From: Alphaproteobacteria bacterium
Lineage (GTDB): Bacteria; Pseudomonadota; Alphaproteobacteria; Bin95
Assembly: GCA_022822125.1 (NCBI GenBank)
Contig: JAJECF010000175.1
Span: 1 to 44,330 of the forward strand
Direction: 5' to 3'
Length of the DNA stretch: 44,330 nt
Shown here: one piece after another, positions 7,718 to 16,003 of the stretch
Layout of the letters: every line of letters starts with the position of its first letter
How positions within the stretch are numbered: position 1 is the first letter of the stretch
The notes under the pieces: model-generated
What the model was told of the DNA's origin: nothing
The model's input: the letters and a program-made list of their open reading frames with translations, nothing else
Database searches by the model: none
Translations under genes and position numbers: made by a program

Positions 7718-7746
7718 TTGACCCCTTGCATTCCTTCCGATACGCT
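7718..7746 (+). promoter_or_regulatory. Candidate sigma70-type promoter of the liv-type operon
   Basis: TTGACC (7718-7723) and TACGCT (7741-7746) are separated by exactly 17 bases. The -10 is 40 bases before the ATG at 7786, leaving a short leader containing GGGAGG. The pair lies between the two divergent genes. Confidence 0.5.
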
Positions 7747-7785
7747 CCGGTTGCGGTTTGTCCGCAATCAGGGAGGCGCAGTTCG

Positions 7786-9060
7786 ATGTTCATGAAAGCA
7801 TTCGGGAAGATGACGACTGGCAAGTGGCTCGGAAGGTCGCTTGCGGTGCTCGCGATGTCGGCTTCGATGGCGTTCGCGCCGCTTGCCCAGGCGAATGACA
7901 CCATCAAGATCGGGTTCAGCATGGCGCTGACCGGCGGCCTCGCCGGGGCCGGCAAGGGCGCGCTCATCGCCATGCAGGTATGGGCGGAAGACGTCAACGC
8001 CGCGGGCGGACTGCTCGGCAAACAGGTCGAGCTCGTCTATTACGACGACCAGACCAACCCTGCGACAGTGCCGGCCATCTACACCAAGCTGCTGGACGTG
8101 GACAAGGTGGACTTCGTCGTTTCGGGCTACGGCACGAACCTCATCGCCCCGGCAATGCCGATCGTGATGCAGCGCGGCCTCGTGTTCCCGGCGCTTTTCG
8201 GTCTCGCGGTCAACGAAAAATTCAACTATCCCAACTATTTCCAGATCATGCCGGCGGGCCCGAAGCCGTCAACGGACTGGTCGCGGGGCTTCTTCGAACT
8301 CGCCATGGACCAGGACCCGCCGCCCAAGACCGTTGCTGTTGTCGGCGCGGATGCGGAATTCGCTCGCGGCGCTGTGATCGGCGCTCGGGTCAACGCAAAG
8401 GAACACGGACTCGAAATCGTCTATGACGAGTCCTATCCGCCCCGGACGGCGGACTTCACGCCCATCGTCAACGCCATCCAGGCCCGCGACCCCGACATCG
8501 TGTATGTCGCTTCATATCCGCCCGACTCTGTCGGCATGGTGAAGGCGGCCACCGAGGTCGGTCTCAAGACGAACATGTTCGGCGGCAGCATGGTCGGGCT
8601 TCAGTTCGCCTCGATCATGACCGCGCTCGGGCCGAAGTTGAACGGCATCGTCAATTACGACTTCTGGGTGCCGGAGCCGACGCTCAAATTCGAGGGCGTT
8701 GAGGCGTTCCTCGAGAAATACCAGGCGGCGGCGGTCGGCAAGGGCGTCGATCCGCTCGGTTACTACCTCCAGCCCTACGCCTATGCCTATCTCCAGGTGC
8801 TCGGGCAGGCGATTACCGCCACCGGCGGCATGGATCACGCCGCAATCGGCGAATATATCCGCAGCAACGAGTTCAACACGGTGGTCGGCAAGGTAAGCTT
8901 CGCGCCGAACGGCGAATGGGCGAAGACCCGCGTGCTGATGGTCCAGTACCAGGGCGTCGAGGACAACGAGCTTGCGACCTTCACCAGGGAGGGGACGCGC
9001 GTCGTGCTCTATCCGAAGGAGTGGAAGTCGGGGGACATCAACTTCCCCTACGCCGAGTAG
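7786..9060 (+). CDS. Branched-chain-amino-acid-type ABC transporter substrate-binding protein
   Basis: The 424-aa periplasmic protein has a signal peptide (MFMKAFGKM..., hydrophobic LAVLAMSASMAFAPL, likely cut after AQA) followed by NDTIKIGFSMALTGGLAGAG, the usual start of a mature LivJ/AmiC-like type I binding protein. Later blocks fit the fold: LVYYDDQTNPATVPAIYTKLLDVDKVDFVVSGYG, then ADFTPIVNAIQARDPDIVYVASYPPDS. Length is typical. The ATG at 7786 has GGGAGG nine bases upstream. It heads a complete HAAT-family transporter operon. The ligand cannot be told from sequence; members bind amino acids, amides, urea or aromatic acids. Confidence 0.92.
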   Translation: MFMKAFGKMTTGKWLGRSLAVLAMSASMAFAPLAQANDTIKIGFSMALTGGLAGAGKGALIAMQVWAEDVNAAGGLLGKQVELVYYDDQTNPATVPAIYTKLLDVDKVDFVVSGYGTNLIAPAMPIVMQRGLVFPALFGLAVNEKFNYPNYFQIMPAGPKPSTDWSRGFFELAMDQDPPPKTVAVVGADAEFARGAVIGARVNAKEHGLEIVYDESYPPRTADFTPIVNAIQARDPDIVYVASYPPDSVGMVKAATEVGLKTNMFGGSMVGLQFASIMTALGPKLNGIVNYDFWVPEPTLKFEGVEAFLEKYQAAAVGKGVDPLGYYLQPYAYAYLQVLGQAITATGGMDHAAIGEYIRSNEFNTVVGKVSFAPNGEWAKTRVLMVQYQGVEDNELATFTREGTRVVLYPKEWKSGDINFPYAE

Positions 9061-9100
9061 GCCGGGGTCCGGCGGCAGCTTGCCGCATTCCGACAATGAG

Positions 9101-9129
9101 GCCTCATCCCGCGTCCTGCGGGATGAGGC
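9101..9129 (+). other. Perfect 12-bp hairpin between binding protein and permease genes
   Basis: GCCTCATCCCGC (9101-9112) pairs perfectly with 9118-9129 across the five-base loop GTCCT. No T-run follows, so it is unlikely to be a full terminator. In transporter operons such a hairpin behind the binding-protein gene often protects its mRNA end, giving more binding protein than membrane subunits; that role is inferred here. Confidence 0.7.
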
Positions 9130-9159
9130 CCTGCGCGCAACCCGGGACCGAGGCTGTCG

Positions 9160-10032
9160 GTGTTTTCACTTGAGCTCCTTCTGAATGCGCTTGTCGCCGG
9201 GGTGCTTCTCGGCGGCTTCTACGCTGCGGTGAGCCTCGGCCTCACCGTGGCGTTCGGGCAGTTGAACATCGTGAACATCGCCCATCCGGCATTCGTCATC
9301 CTGGGCTCCTACATCGCCTATATGTGCAACAGCAAGTGGGGGCTCGACCCGATCTTGGTGGGGATCGTGTTCGCGCCGGTGTTCTTCTTCATCGGGATCG
9401 GGGTCTACCGCATCTATTACGAGAGCTTCGAACGCAAGGATGACGAGGCGTTGCGCGGCCTCGCCTTCTTCTTCGGCGTCATGTTCGTCATCGAGGTCGG
9501 GCTCATCATGTCCTACGGCGTCGATTTCCGCTCCGTGCAGGCTTCCTATATCGGGCATAACTGGAAGATCGGCGGGATCGGCGTCCCCACCCGGATGCTG
9601 GTGCCGTTCGTCGTCTCGCTGCTGATGTTCGGCGGCGTTTATCTCTACATGTCGCGCACCTTCAACGGCCGCGCGATCATGGCCGTTGCGCAGGACCGCC
9701 TCGCGCTCCAACTCATGGCGGCGGACCCGGTGAAGATCAAGCAGCTCGGCTTCGGCATCGGCATCGGGACGACGGCGATTGCGGGCGCGCTGCTCATCAT
9801 CATCATTCCCATAGAGCCGTCCGTCGGGCGGCTTTATATCGGCCAGGTCTTCGCCATCGCCGTCCTCGCCGGGCTCGGCTCAATCCCCGGCACGCTCGTG
9901 GCGGCGCTTGTCCTCGGCGTGGCGGAAAGCCTGGTCTCGACCCTTTACGGCCCGTCATGGGCGCCCGCCGTCGCCTTCGGCATCCTGCTGCTTGCGCTCG
10001 CCTTCCGGCCTCAGGGCCTGTTCGGACGGTAG
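9160..10032 (+). CDS. ABC transporter permease, LivH type
   Basis: The 290-aa integral membrane protein of a branched-chain-amino-acid-type transporter starts with GTG (FSLELLLNALVAGVLLGGFYAAVSLGLT). It has the LivH hallmark GLTVAFGQLNIVNIAHPAFVILGSY near residues 26-50 and, near the C-terminus, AIAVLAGLGSIPGTLVAALVLGVAESL, a loop contacting the ATPases. About eight hydrophobic segments can be counted. A GAGG at 9150-9153 serves as SD. It is followed after 17 bases by the second permease. Confidence 0.92.
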   Translation: MFSLELLLNALVAGVLLGGFYAAVSLGLTVAFGQLNIVNIAHPAFVILGSYIAYMCNSKWGLDPILVGIVFAPVFFFIGIGVYRIYYESFERKDDEALRGLAFFFGVMFVIEVGLIMSYGVDFRSVQASYIGHNWKIGGIGVPTRMLVPFVVSLLMFGGVYLYMSRTFNGRAIMAVAQDRLALQLMAADPVKIKQLGFGIGIGTTAIAGALLIIIIPIEPSVGRLYIGQVFAIAVLAGLGSIPGTLVAALVLGVAESLVSTLYGPSWAPAVAFGILLLALAFRPQGLFGR

Positions 10033-10049
10033 GAAGGAGCGCGCCCGCC

Positions 10050-11006
10050 ATGAAGCTCGGTTCGTTCTGGCTCTGGGCCGCGGTCATCGCGCTTCTCGGC
10101 GCGGCGCTCACCATCTTCGACCTCGTGCCGGTCAACGCCTTCGTCTATTTCGCGGGCTATGTGGTGCTGCAATATGTGGTGCTCGCCACCGCCTGGAACA
10201 TCATGGGCGGCTATATGGGCTATGTGAATTTCGGCACGGCCGGGTTCTTCGCCGTCGGCGCCTATACCTCCGTGGTGCTCTACAACCTCTTCAAGGCGCC
10301 GCTGCTGGTGATGATCCCGGTATCGGGACTGGTCTGCGCGCTTCTCGGGCTCGCCATGGGCTATCTGACGCTGCGGCTGCGCGGCGTGTTCTTCGCCATC
10401 GCGACCCTCGCGCTCGCCATCGTGCTCGAAACTCTCGTCATCAATTGGGACTATGTGGGCGGCGCGACCGGCGCCTATATCCTGCGGGCGCGGGAGATCG
10501 CGCCCTTCGGCGACTATATCGAGTTCCTGTTCTTCGTGATGCTGCTGCTCGCGATCTTCGCCGTCGGGACGGCGCGCTGGATCGAGCGCTCGAAGGCCGG
10601 GCGCGGCTTCGCGGCCATACGCGACGACGAGGAAGCCGCCGAATGCGCGGGCGTGCCGACGCTGCGGCTCAAGCTGCTGGCGACCACGGTATCCGGCTTT
10701 CTCATGGGCGTCGCCGGCGCGCCCTTCGTGCTCTATGTCGGGTTCATCGAGCCGTCATCGGCGTTCAATCTCGTTTATGCCGTCAACTCCATCGCGATGC
10801 CGATGATTGGCGGGGCGACCACATGGCTCGGGCCCCTGATCGGCGCGCTGCTGCTCGGCACGGTGCAGCAGGTCGCGACGGTGACGATTTCTTCGGAGCT
10901 CAACCTGCTCATCGTCGGCGCGCTGCTCATCTTTTTCGTGATCGCGGCGCCGGAGGGAATCGTAGGGCTGGTCAGGAAATGGCGGAGGACCGGCAATGAC
11001 CGATGA
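10050..11006 (+). CDS. ABC transporter permease, LivM type
   Basis: The 318-aa membrane protein starts MKLGSFWLWAAVIALLG, after AGGAAGGAG (10031-10039). LivM features are ATAWNIMGGYMGYVNFGTAGFFAVGAYT, the long LRLRGVFFAIATLALAIVLE helix, GFAAIRDDEEAAECAGV (coupling loop toward the ATPase) and the C-terminal GPLIGALLLG...LLIFFVIAAPEGIVGLV. It pairs with the LivH-type permease to form the channel. The 3' end overlaps the next gene by 11 bases. Confidence 0.92.
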   Translation: MKLGSFWLWAAVIALLGAALTIFDLVPVNAFVYFAGYVVLQYVVLATAWNIMGGYMGYVNFGTAGFFAVGAYTSVVLYNLFKAPLLVMIPVSGLVCALLGLAMGYLTLRLRGVFFAIATLALAIVLETLVINWDYVGGATGAYILRAREIAPFGDYIEFLFFVMLLLAIFAVGTARWIERSKAGRGFAAIRDDEEAAECAGVPTLRLKLLATTVSGFLMGVAGAPFVLYVGFIEPSSAFNLVYAVNSIAMPMIGGATTWLGPLIGALLLGTVQQVATVTISSELNLLIVGALLIFFVIAAPEGIVGLVRKWRRTGNDR

Positions 11007-11733
11007 CGACGGGACGCGCGGCGTGCTGCTCGACGCGCGCTCGGTGACCAAGCGGTTCGGCGGCTTCACCGCGCTCGACGGCGTGAGCCTCCAGGTGCGG
11101 ACGGGCGAGCGGTTCGGGATGATCGGCCCGAACGGCTCGGGCAAGACGACCATGATTAACTGCATCTCCGGCACGCTTTCCAACGAAAGCGGGGAGATCC
11201 GCTTCAAGGGCGAGACGCTGGACGGCCACAAGCCGCATGAACGCACGCGGCTCGGGATCGCCCGTTCGTTCCAGATTCCAAAGCCGTTCCGGTCGATGAC
11301 AGTGCTGGAGAATCTCGTCATTCCCCTCGAATACGCGACGGACACCGCTCCTGCGGACATCGCCGGTCGCGGCATGGCGATTCTCGAAACCATCGGCCTC
11401 GCGGACCGCGCCGGCGAAAACTCCGGCAAGCTGACCCAGATCGACATGCGCAAGCTTGAGCTCGCACGGGCAATGGCGACCGAGCCCGAATTGCTGATCT
11501 CGGACGAGGCGATGGCCGGCCTGTCCTCCGCCGAGGTCGATGACATCCTCGACATCCTGTTCCGGCTGAACGAGGACGGCATCACGATCATTATGATCGA
11601 GCACATCATGCGCGCCGTGATGCGCTTCTCGGAACGGATCGTCGTTTTAGACGCCGGCCGCAAGATCGCGGAAGGCGGACCGGACGACATTGTAAACGAC
11701 CCCGAGGTCGAGAGGGCCTATCTCGGTGAGTAG
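10996..11733 (+). CDS. ABC transporter ATP-binding protein, LivG type
   Basis: The 245-aa ATPase has Walker A GPNGSGKT (44-51), a Q-loop at IARSFQIPKPF (about 88-98), and Walker B LLISDE with catalytic Glu171. The ABC signature reads KLTQIDMRKL (145-154) in place of the common LSxGxxRx; LivG proteins vary here, but loss of both Ser and Gly is unusual. The switch His is present in MIEHIM. It probably pairs with the LivF-type partner, which has a canonical signature, so at least one composite ATP site would be standard. Confidence 0.9.
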   Translation: MTDDDGTRGVLLDARSVTKRFGGFTALDGVSLQVRTGERFGMIGPNGSGKTTMINCISGTLSNESGEIRFKGETLDGHKPHERTRLGIARSFQIPKPFRSMTVLENLVIPLEYATDTAPADIAGRGMAILETIGLADRAGENSGKLTQIDMRKLELARAMATEPELLISDEAMAGLSSAEVDDILDILFRLNEDGITIIMIEHIMRAVMRFSERIVVLDAGRKIAEGGPDDIVNDPEVERAYLGE

Positions 11734-12457
11734 GATCGTCGTCAGCGATGTGGAGGCGGGATACGGCTCGGTGCGCGTGCTCCACGGCGTTTCGATTTCC
11801 GTGGACGCGGGCGAGACGGTCGCCCTTCTCGGCGCCAACGGCAATGGCAAGTCCACGCTTATCCACTGCATAATGGGAATCGTCGAGCCCACCGCCGGCT
11901 CCATCCTGCTGGAGACCGAGGACGGCGCGCGGATCGAGCTTGTCGGCAGAACGCCCCAGGAGGTCGTGGAACTCGGGATTTCCCTCGTCCCGGAGGGCCG
12001 GCGCCTGTTCCCGCGCCTGACCGTGGAAGAGAACCTCATGCTGGGCGCCTACCGGGATGCGGCACGGCGGCGGATCCACGACAATCTCGCATTCTGCTTC
12101 GAGGCGTTCCCGGTGCTCGCCGAGCGCCGCCGCCAGCTTGCGGGCTCGATGTCCGGGGGCGAGCAGCAGATGCTTGCGGTCGCCCGCGCGCTCATGTCCG
12201 AGCCGCGCATCCTGCTTGTGGACGAGCCGTCAGTCGGGCTTGCGCCGATACTGGTGAGCCGGATGATTGCGAAGATCAGGGAACTTAAGGAGCAACGGAA
12301 CCTGACCGTGCTGATGGCGGAGCAGAACTTCAACCAGGCGATCAAGATCGCCGATCGCGGCTACATCATCGTACATGGCGACATCGCCTTCGCCGCCTCC
12401 TCGGCTGCGGCGCTCGCGGAAAACGAAATGGTCAAGCAATACTATCTCGGGGCATGA
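11726..12457 (+). CDS. ABC transporter ATP-binding protein, LivF type
   Basis: The 243-aa second ATPase starts at a GTG (11726) that overlaps the LivG stop by eight bases, implying translational coupling. Walker A is GANGNGKS (36-43), signature MSGGEQQ (142-148), Walker B ILLVDE (162-167), followed by PSVGLAPILV as in LivF proteins. VPEGRRLFPRLTVEENLMLGAY is the typical LivF Q-loop region. It completes the transporter of one binding protein, two permeases and two ATPases. Confidence 0.93.
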   Translation: MSRIVVSDVEAGYGSVRVLHGVSISVDAGETVALLGANGNGKSTLIHCIMGIVEPTAGSILLETEDGARIELVGRTPQEVVELGISLVPEGRRLFPRLTVEENLMLGAYRDAARRRIHDNLAFCFEAFPVLAERRRQLAGSMSGGEQQMLAVARALMSEPRILLVDEPSVGLAPILVSRMIAKIRELKEQRNLTVLMAEQNFNQAIKIADRGYIIVHGDIAFAASSAAALAENEMVKQYYLGA

Positions 12458-12488
12458 GGCCTTTGACGCCGCGCCGGGGCCTTCGCCC

Positions 12489-13583
12489 ATGAAACTGGGC
12501 TTCTTCACCATGCCGATCCACCGGCTGGACCGGAACTATACCGAGGTTCTGCAGGAGGACCGCGAGGCCGTCATCCTCGCCGACCGGCTCGGCTATTCGG
12601 AGGCTTATGTCGGCGAGCATGTCACCGACGCGGCCGAGAGCATCACCAATTCGATGCTGTTCCAGGCCAGCCTGATTTCCGAGACAAAACGGATAAAGCT
12701 CGGCACCGGCACCGCCAATCTCTCGCACACCCATCCCGTCCTCATCGCGGCCCAGGCGGCCATGCTGGACCACCTGCTGGAAGGCCGGTTCCTGCTCGGC
12801 ATCAGCCCCGGCGCGCTCGAATCCGATGCCGAGGCGCTCGGCATACGCGGCCTGGACCGGAGCGAGATGTTCCTGGAATCCATCGGCCACATCCTCGACA
12901 TATGGCAGGGCGAGCCGCCCTATGACCTCGAGGGCAAGCACTGGAAGATCACCACCCGCGAGACGCTCTTCCCGGAGATCGGGGTTGGCCCGATCGCGAA
13001 GCCCTACCAGAAGCCGCACCCGCCCATTCTCGCCACAGTGGTCTCGCCGCACTCCAAGAGCGCGGTAGAGATCGGCCGCAGGGGCTTCTTCCCGATCTCG
13101 GCGAATTTCCTCCAGCCGAAATGGGTCCCCACCCATTGGGCGAACTATGCGCAGGGATGCGGAGAGGCGGGCCGGGCCGCCGACCGCGGCGACTGGCGGG
13201 TCGCGCGGTCGATTTTCGTCCATGACGACCACCGGACCGCGCTCGACTACGGCAAGCAGAACGAGCGGAGCCCCTACCGGTTCTATTTCAGGCAACTCTT
13301 CACCAAGCTGAAGAAGGCGAACCGCCACCTCGCCTTCAAGCCCGACCCGGATTTCCCGGACGAGAAGCTGACCCTCGATTATGTCGTCGAGAGCCTCGTC
13401 ATCGCCGGCGATCCGGCAAGCGTTGTGGACCAGTTGCTCGCCTTCCGCGAGGTGACGGGCGATTTCGGGACGCTGCTTTACGCCGGCAAGGACTGGGAGG
13501 ACAGGGCGCTCGGAATCCGCTCGATGGAGCTGATGGCGGAGAAGGTCATGCCCGCGCTCAACGCGGCCATCGGCAACGGGTAA
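12489..13583 (+). CDS. Luciferase-like (LLM class) flavin-dependent oxidoreductase
   Basis: The 364-aa protein starts MKLGFFTMPIHRLDRNYTEVLQEDREAVILADRLGYSEAYVGEHVTD, the LuxA/LimB-like N-terminus with the EH pair of the flavin pocket. It continues with RIKLGTGTANLSHTHPVLIAAQAAMLDHLLEGRFLLGISPG and PYQKPHPPILATVVSP. This subgroup resembles limonene 1,2-monooxygenase-like and long-chain alkane or thiophene-type LLM enzymes. It follows the liv-type transporter by 31 bases on the same strand and so probably oxidises the imported compound. No strong SD; coupling to upstream translation is likely. Confidence 0.87.
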   Translation: MKLGFFTMPIHRLDRNYTEVLQEDREAVILADRLGYSEAYVGEHVTDAAESITNSMLFQASLISETKRIKLGTGTANLSHTHPVLIAAQAAMLDHLLEGRFLLGISPGALESDAEALGIRGLDRSEMFLESIGHILDIWQGEPPYDLEGKHWKITTRETLFPEIGVGPIAKPYQKPHPPILATVVSPHSKSAVEIGRRGFFPISANFLQPKWVPTHWANYAQGCGEAGRAADRGDWRVARSIFVHDDHRTALDYGKQNERSPYRFYFRQLFTKLKKANRHLAFKPDPDFPDEKLTLDYVVESLVIAGDPASVVDQLLAFREVTGDFGTLLYAGKDWEDRALGIRSMELMAEKVMPALNAAIGNG

Positions 13584-13610
13584 ACCGCCTTGGCCCGGCG
13601 CTCCCGTTCG

Positions 13611-13639
13611 TTGACAGCCCGGCCGGGCCTGACTATCGT
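13611..13639 (+). promoter_or_regulatory. Strong candidate promoter of the hydrolase-CoxMSL operon
   Basis: A consensus -35 TTGACA (13611-13616) and TATCGT (13634-13639) are separated by exactly 17 bases. The -10 is 72 bases upstream of the ATG at 13712. It lies in the only sizeable gap between the transporter/monooxygenase genes and the hydrolase gene, so the second half of the cluster can be transcribed on its own. Confidence 0.6.
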
Positions 13640-13711
13640 CCGACCCGGACCCCGCAGTCGGCGCCTGTTCACCGACCGGCCCGGCAGCAATTCCTGTGGA
13701 GGTCTGTCCCC

Positions 13712-14587
13712 ATGGCGATGAAGCCGCGAGAGCGTATCGACTACTCGGCCATAGTCGACCGCGAGCCGCTTATGCTGCCCGACGGCAAGCGGGTGGCGGT
13801 CTGGGTCATTGTGAATATCGAGAACTGGGACATCGAGAAGCCCATGCCGCGCACGGTGCTTCCGCCGCCGGGACACCAGGTCCACATCCCCGACATTCCC
13901 AACTGGTCGTGGCAGGAATACGGGATGCGGGTCGGGTTCTGGCGGTTCCATGAGGCGCTGGTCTCGCGCGGCGTTCCGGTCACGATGTCGGTGAACGGCT
14001 CCGTCTGCGTCCAGTATCCCCGCATTGCCGCGGCCGCGCGCGACGCGGGCTGGGAGTTTCTCGGCCACGCCTATTGGCAGCGCCCGACCCATCTCATCGA
14101 GGACCAGCGCGAGGACATCCGGCGGACAGTCGAGACGATCCGGGAGTTCACCGGCCGTCCGCCCCGGGGCTGGATGGGGCCCGGCCTTACCGAAACGTTC
14201 GAGACGCCGGACTACCTCGCCGAAGCGGGCATCGAATATGTCGCCGACTACCCGATGGACGACCAGCCCTTCGACATCCGCACCGAACATGGCGCGCTGA
14301 CATCCATCCCCTATACGGTGGAGTTGAACGACATCCCGATGATGCTGATCCAGCATCACAAGGCGGCGGAATTCTACGACCGCTGCATGGACGCTTTCGA
14401 GCGCCTCGACCGGGAGGGCGAGCAAAGCGCGCGCGTGATGGCGATCGCGGTGCATCCCTATATTTCGGGCACGCCCTTCCGCATCAAATATTTCGAAAAG
14501 GTGCTGGACGCGATCTCGGCCGCCGGCGGCGCCGTCCTCTGGACGGGAAGCGACATTCTGGACTGGTACCGCGCTGAGCGGTCCTGA
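13712..14587 (+). CDS. NodB-fold polysaccharide deacetylase family hydrolase (PuuE/allantoinase-like)
   Basis: The 291-aa protein belongs to the carbohydrate-esterase-4/PuuE superfamily: LPDGKRVAVWVIVNIENWD carries the first metal-site strand, YGMRVGFWRFHEALVSRGVPVTMSVNG the second, and EFLGHAYWQRPTHLIEDQREDIRRTVETI holds the His pair and helix, followed by PPRGWMGPGLTETFETPDYLAEAG. The arrangement matches the cytosolic PuuE-like branch, which opens cyclic amides such as allantoin, more than secreted peptidoglycan deacetylases: there is no signal peptide. GTGGAGG precedes the ATG. Beside an xanthine-dehydrogenase-type hydroxylase, a role on an N-heterocycle or amide is plausible (inference). 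Confidence 0.82.
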   Translation: MAMKPRERIDYSAIVDREPLMLPDGKRVAVWVIVNIENWDIEKPMPRTVLPPPGHQVHIPDIPNWSWQEYGMRVGFWRFHEALVSRGVPVTMSVNGSVCVQYPRIAAAARDAGWEFLGHAYWQRPTHLIEDQREDIRRTVETIREFTGRPPRGWMGPGLTETFETPDYLAEAGIEYVADYPMDDQPFDIRTEHGALTSIPYTVELNDIPMMLIQHHKAAEFYDRCMDAFERLDREGEQSARVMAIAVHPYISGTPFRIKYFEKVLDAISAAGGAVLWTGSDILDWYRAERS

Positions 14588-14653
14588 GAAGGCGGCGGCG
14601 GAGCCTGAAACGGCCCGATCGACAAGCCGGCGCAAACGCAGGGGAACGCGCCC

Positions 14654-15508
14654 ATGAAACCTGCCCCATTCGCCTATGCCAGGCCGGAAAGCCTCGAAGA
14701 CGCCATCGGCCTGCTGGAGGAACACGGGGAGGACGCCAGAATCCTCGCCGGCGGCCAGAGCCTGATGGCCACCCTCAACATGCGGCTCTCCGCCCCCGAG
14801 ATCCTGGTCGATATCGGCCGCGTGCCGGGCCTTGCGGGAATCAAGGCGACGGAGGGCGGCATTCGAATCGGCGCCATGACCCGCCATGCGGAGGTGGAGT
14901 CCTCGGAGATCGTCGCGGCCCATGCGCCGCTTATCGCCAGCGCCATGCCGCATATCGCCCATCCGGCGGTTCGCAACCGCGGCACATTCGGCGGCTCCAT
15001 CGCGTTCGCCGACCCGGCGGCGGAACTGCCGGCCTGCGCTGTCGCCCTCGGCGCGCGGATGGTGATTGCGGGCAGAGGCGGCGCCCGGACCGTGGCAGCG
15101 GACGCCTTCTTCCGGGGCCTGTATGAGACGGCTCTCGGGCCGGGCGAGGTGCTGACCGGAATCGAGGTTCCGAACGCCGGAGCCGGCTGGAGATCGGGTT
15201 TCATGGAGCTGGCGCGGCGGCATGGCGACTACGCAATGATCGGACTTGCCGCCCATATGGAGGTGAAAGACGGCAGGTTCGGCCGCGGCCGCCTGGCATT
15301 TTTCGCTGTCGGCGAGCGGCCTGTCCTGGCGGCGCGGAGCGCGGCGCTGCTGGAAGGCGAGCGGTGGTCTGATGCGCTCGGCGCCCGGATTGCCGAGATG
15401 CTGAAAGAAGAGCTCGACCCGTTCGAGGACCTGAACGCGGATGCAGCGATGCGCCGGCATCTCGCCGGCGTGCTCGCCAGGCGGGTGCTGGGCCCGCTGG
15501 CGGCCTGA
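14654..15508 (+). CDS. FAD-binding (medium) subunit of a molybdenum hydroxylase (CoxM/XdhB type)
   Basis: The 284-aa subunit transfers electrons from the 2Fe-2S subunit to FAD. It starts MKPAPFAYARPESLEDAIGLL and has the FAD motifs LAGGQSL (31-37) and TFGGSIAFADPAAELPA (111-127), with the C-terminal FAD-subunit domain beyond about residue 175 (GFMELARRHGDYAMIGLAAHM). CAGGGGA precedes the ATG. Gene order M-S-L is that of the carbon-monoxide-dehydrogenase-like group. Confidence 0.92.
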   Translation: MKPAPFAYARPESLEDAIGLLEEHGEDARILAGGQSLMATLNMRLSAPEILVDIGRVPGLAGIKATEGGIRIGAMTRHAEVESSEIVAAHAPLIASAMPHIAHPAVRNRGTFGGSIAFADPAAELPACAVALGARMVIAGRGGARTVAADAFFRGLYETALGPGEVLTGIEVPNAGAGWRSGFMELARRHGDYAMIGLAAHMEVKDGRFGRGRLAFFAVGERPVLAARSAALLEGERWSDALGARIAEMLKEELDPFEDLNADAAMRRHLAGVLARRVLGPLAA

Positions 15509-15520
15509 GGGAAGGGAGCG

Positions 15521-16003
15521 ATGGACAGGACTGTCGAAATCGGCCTGCGGGTCAACGGAGAACGCGCGACCCGCCGCGTCGAGGCGCGGATGAACCTGGT
15601 GGATTTCCTGCGCGAGGAGTTGGGCCTCACCGGCAGCCATGTCGGCTGCGAGCATGGCGTGTGCGGGGCATGCACCGTCCGCGTGGACGGGCGCATCGCG
15701 CGCGGCTGCCTGATGCTGGCTGCGCAGGCCGACGGCGCCGATATATGGACGATCGAAGGGCTGAGCGACACTGGCGAAATCCGCGCCCTCCAGGACGCCT
15801 TCGTCGAGCGCAATGCGCTTCAGTGCGGCTACTGCACCCCCGGCATGCTGCTTACCCTGGCCGAACTCAGGGAGCGCAACCCCGCGGCGGACCGGCGGGA
15901 AATCCGCGAATTCATCTCCGGCAATTACTGTCGATGCACAGGCTACGAGGCGATAGTCGATGCGTTCGAAATGGCCCGCGCGCGCGAGGGAGGCCTGCCA
16001 TGA
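15521..16003 (+). CDS. [2Fe-2S] small subunit of the molybdenum hydroxylase (CoxS/XdhC type)
   Basis: The 160-aa protein carries two iron-sulfur clusters. The plant-ferredoxin-type cluster uses C43, C48, C51 (GCEHGVCGAC) and C63; the second uses C102 and C105 (QCGYC) with C137 and C139 (YCRC). All eight Cys are present and correctly spaced. GGGAAGGGAG precedes the ATG, 12 bases after the medium subunit gene. Its stop overlaps the large-subunit start (ATGA). Confidence 0.95.
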   Translation: MDRTVEIGLRVNGERATRRVEARMNLVDFLREELGLTGSHVGCEHGVCGACTVRVDGRIARGCLMLAAQADGADIWTIEGLSDTGEIRALQDAFVERNALQCGYCTPGMLLTLAELRERNPAADRREIREFISGNYCRCTGYEAIVDAFEMARAREGGLP

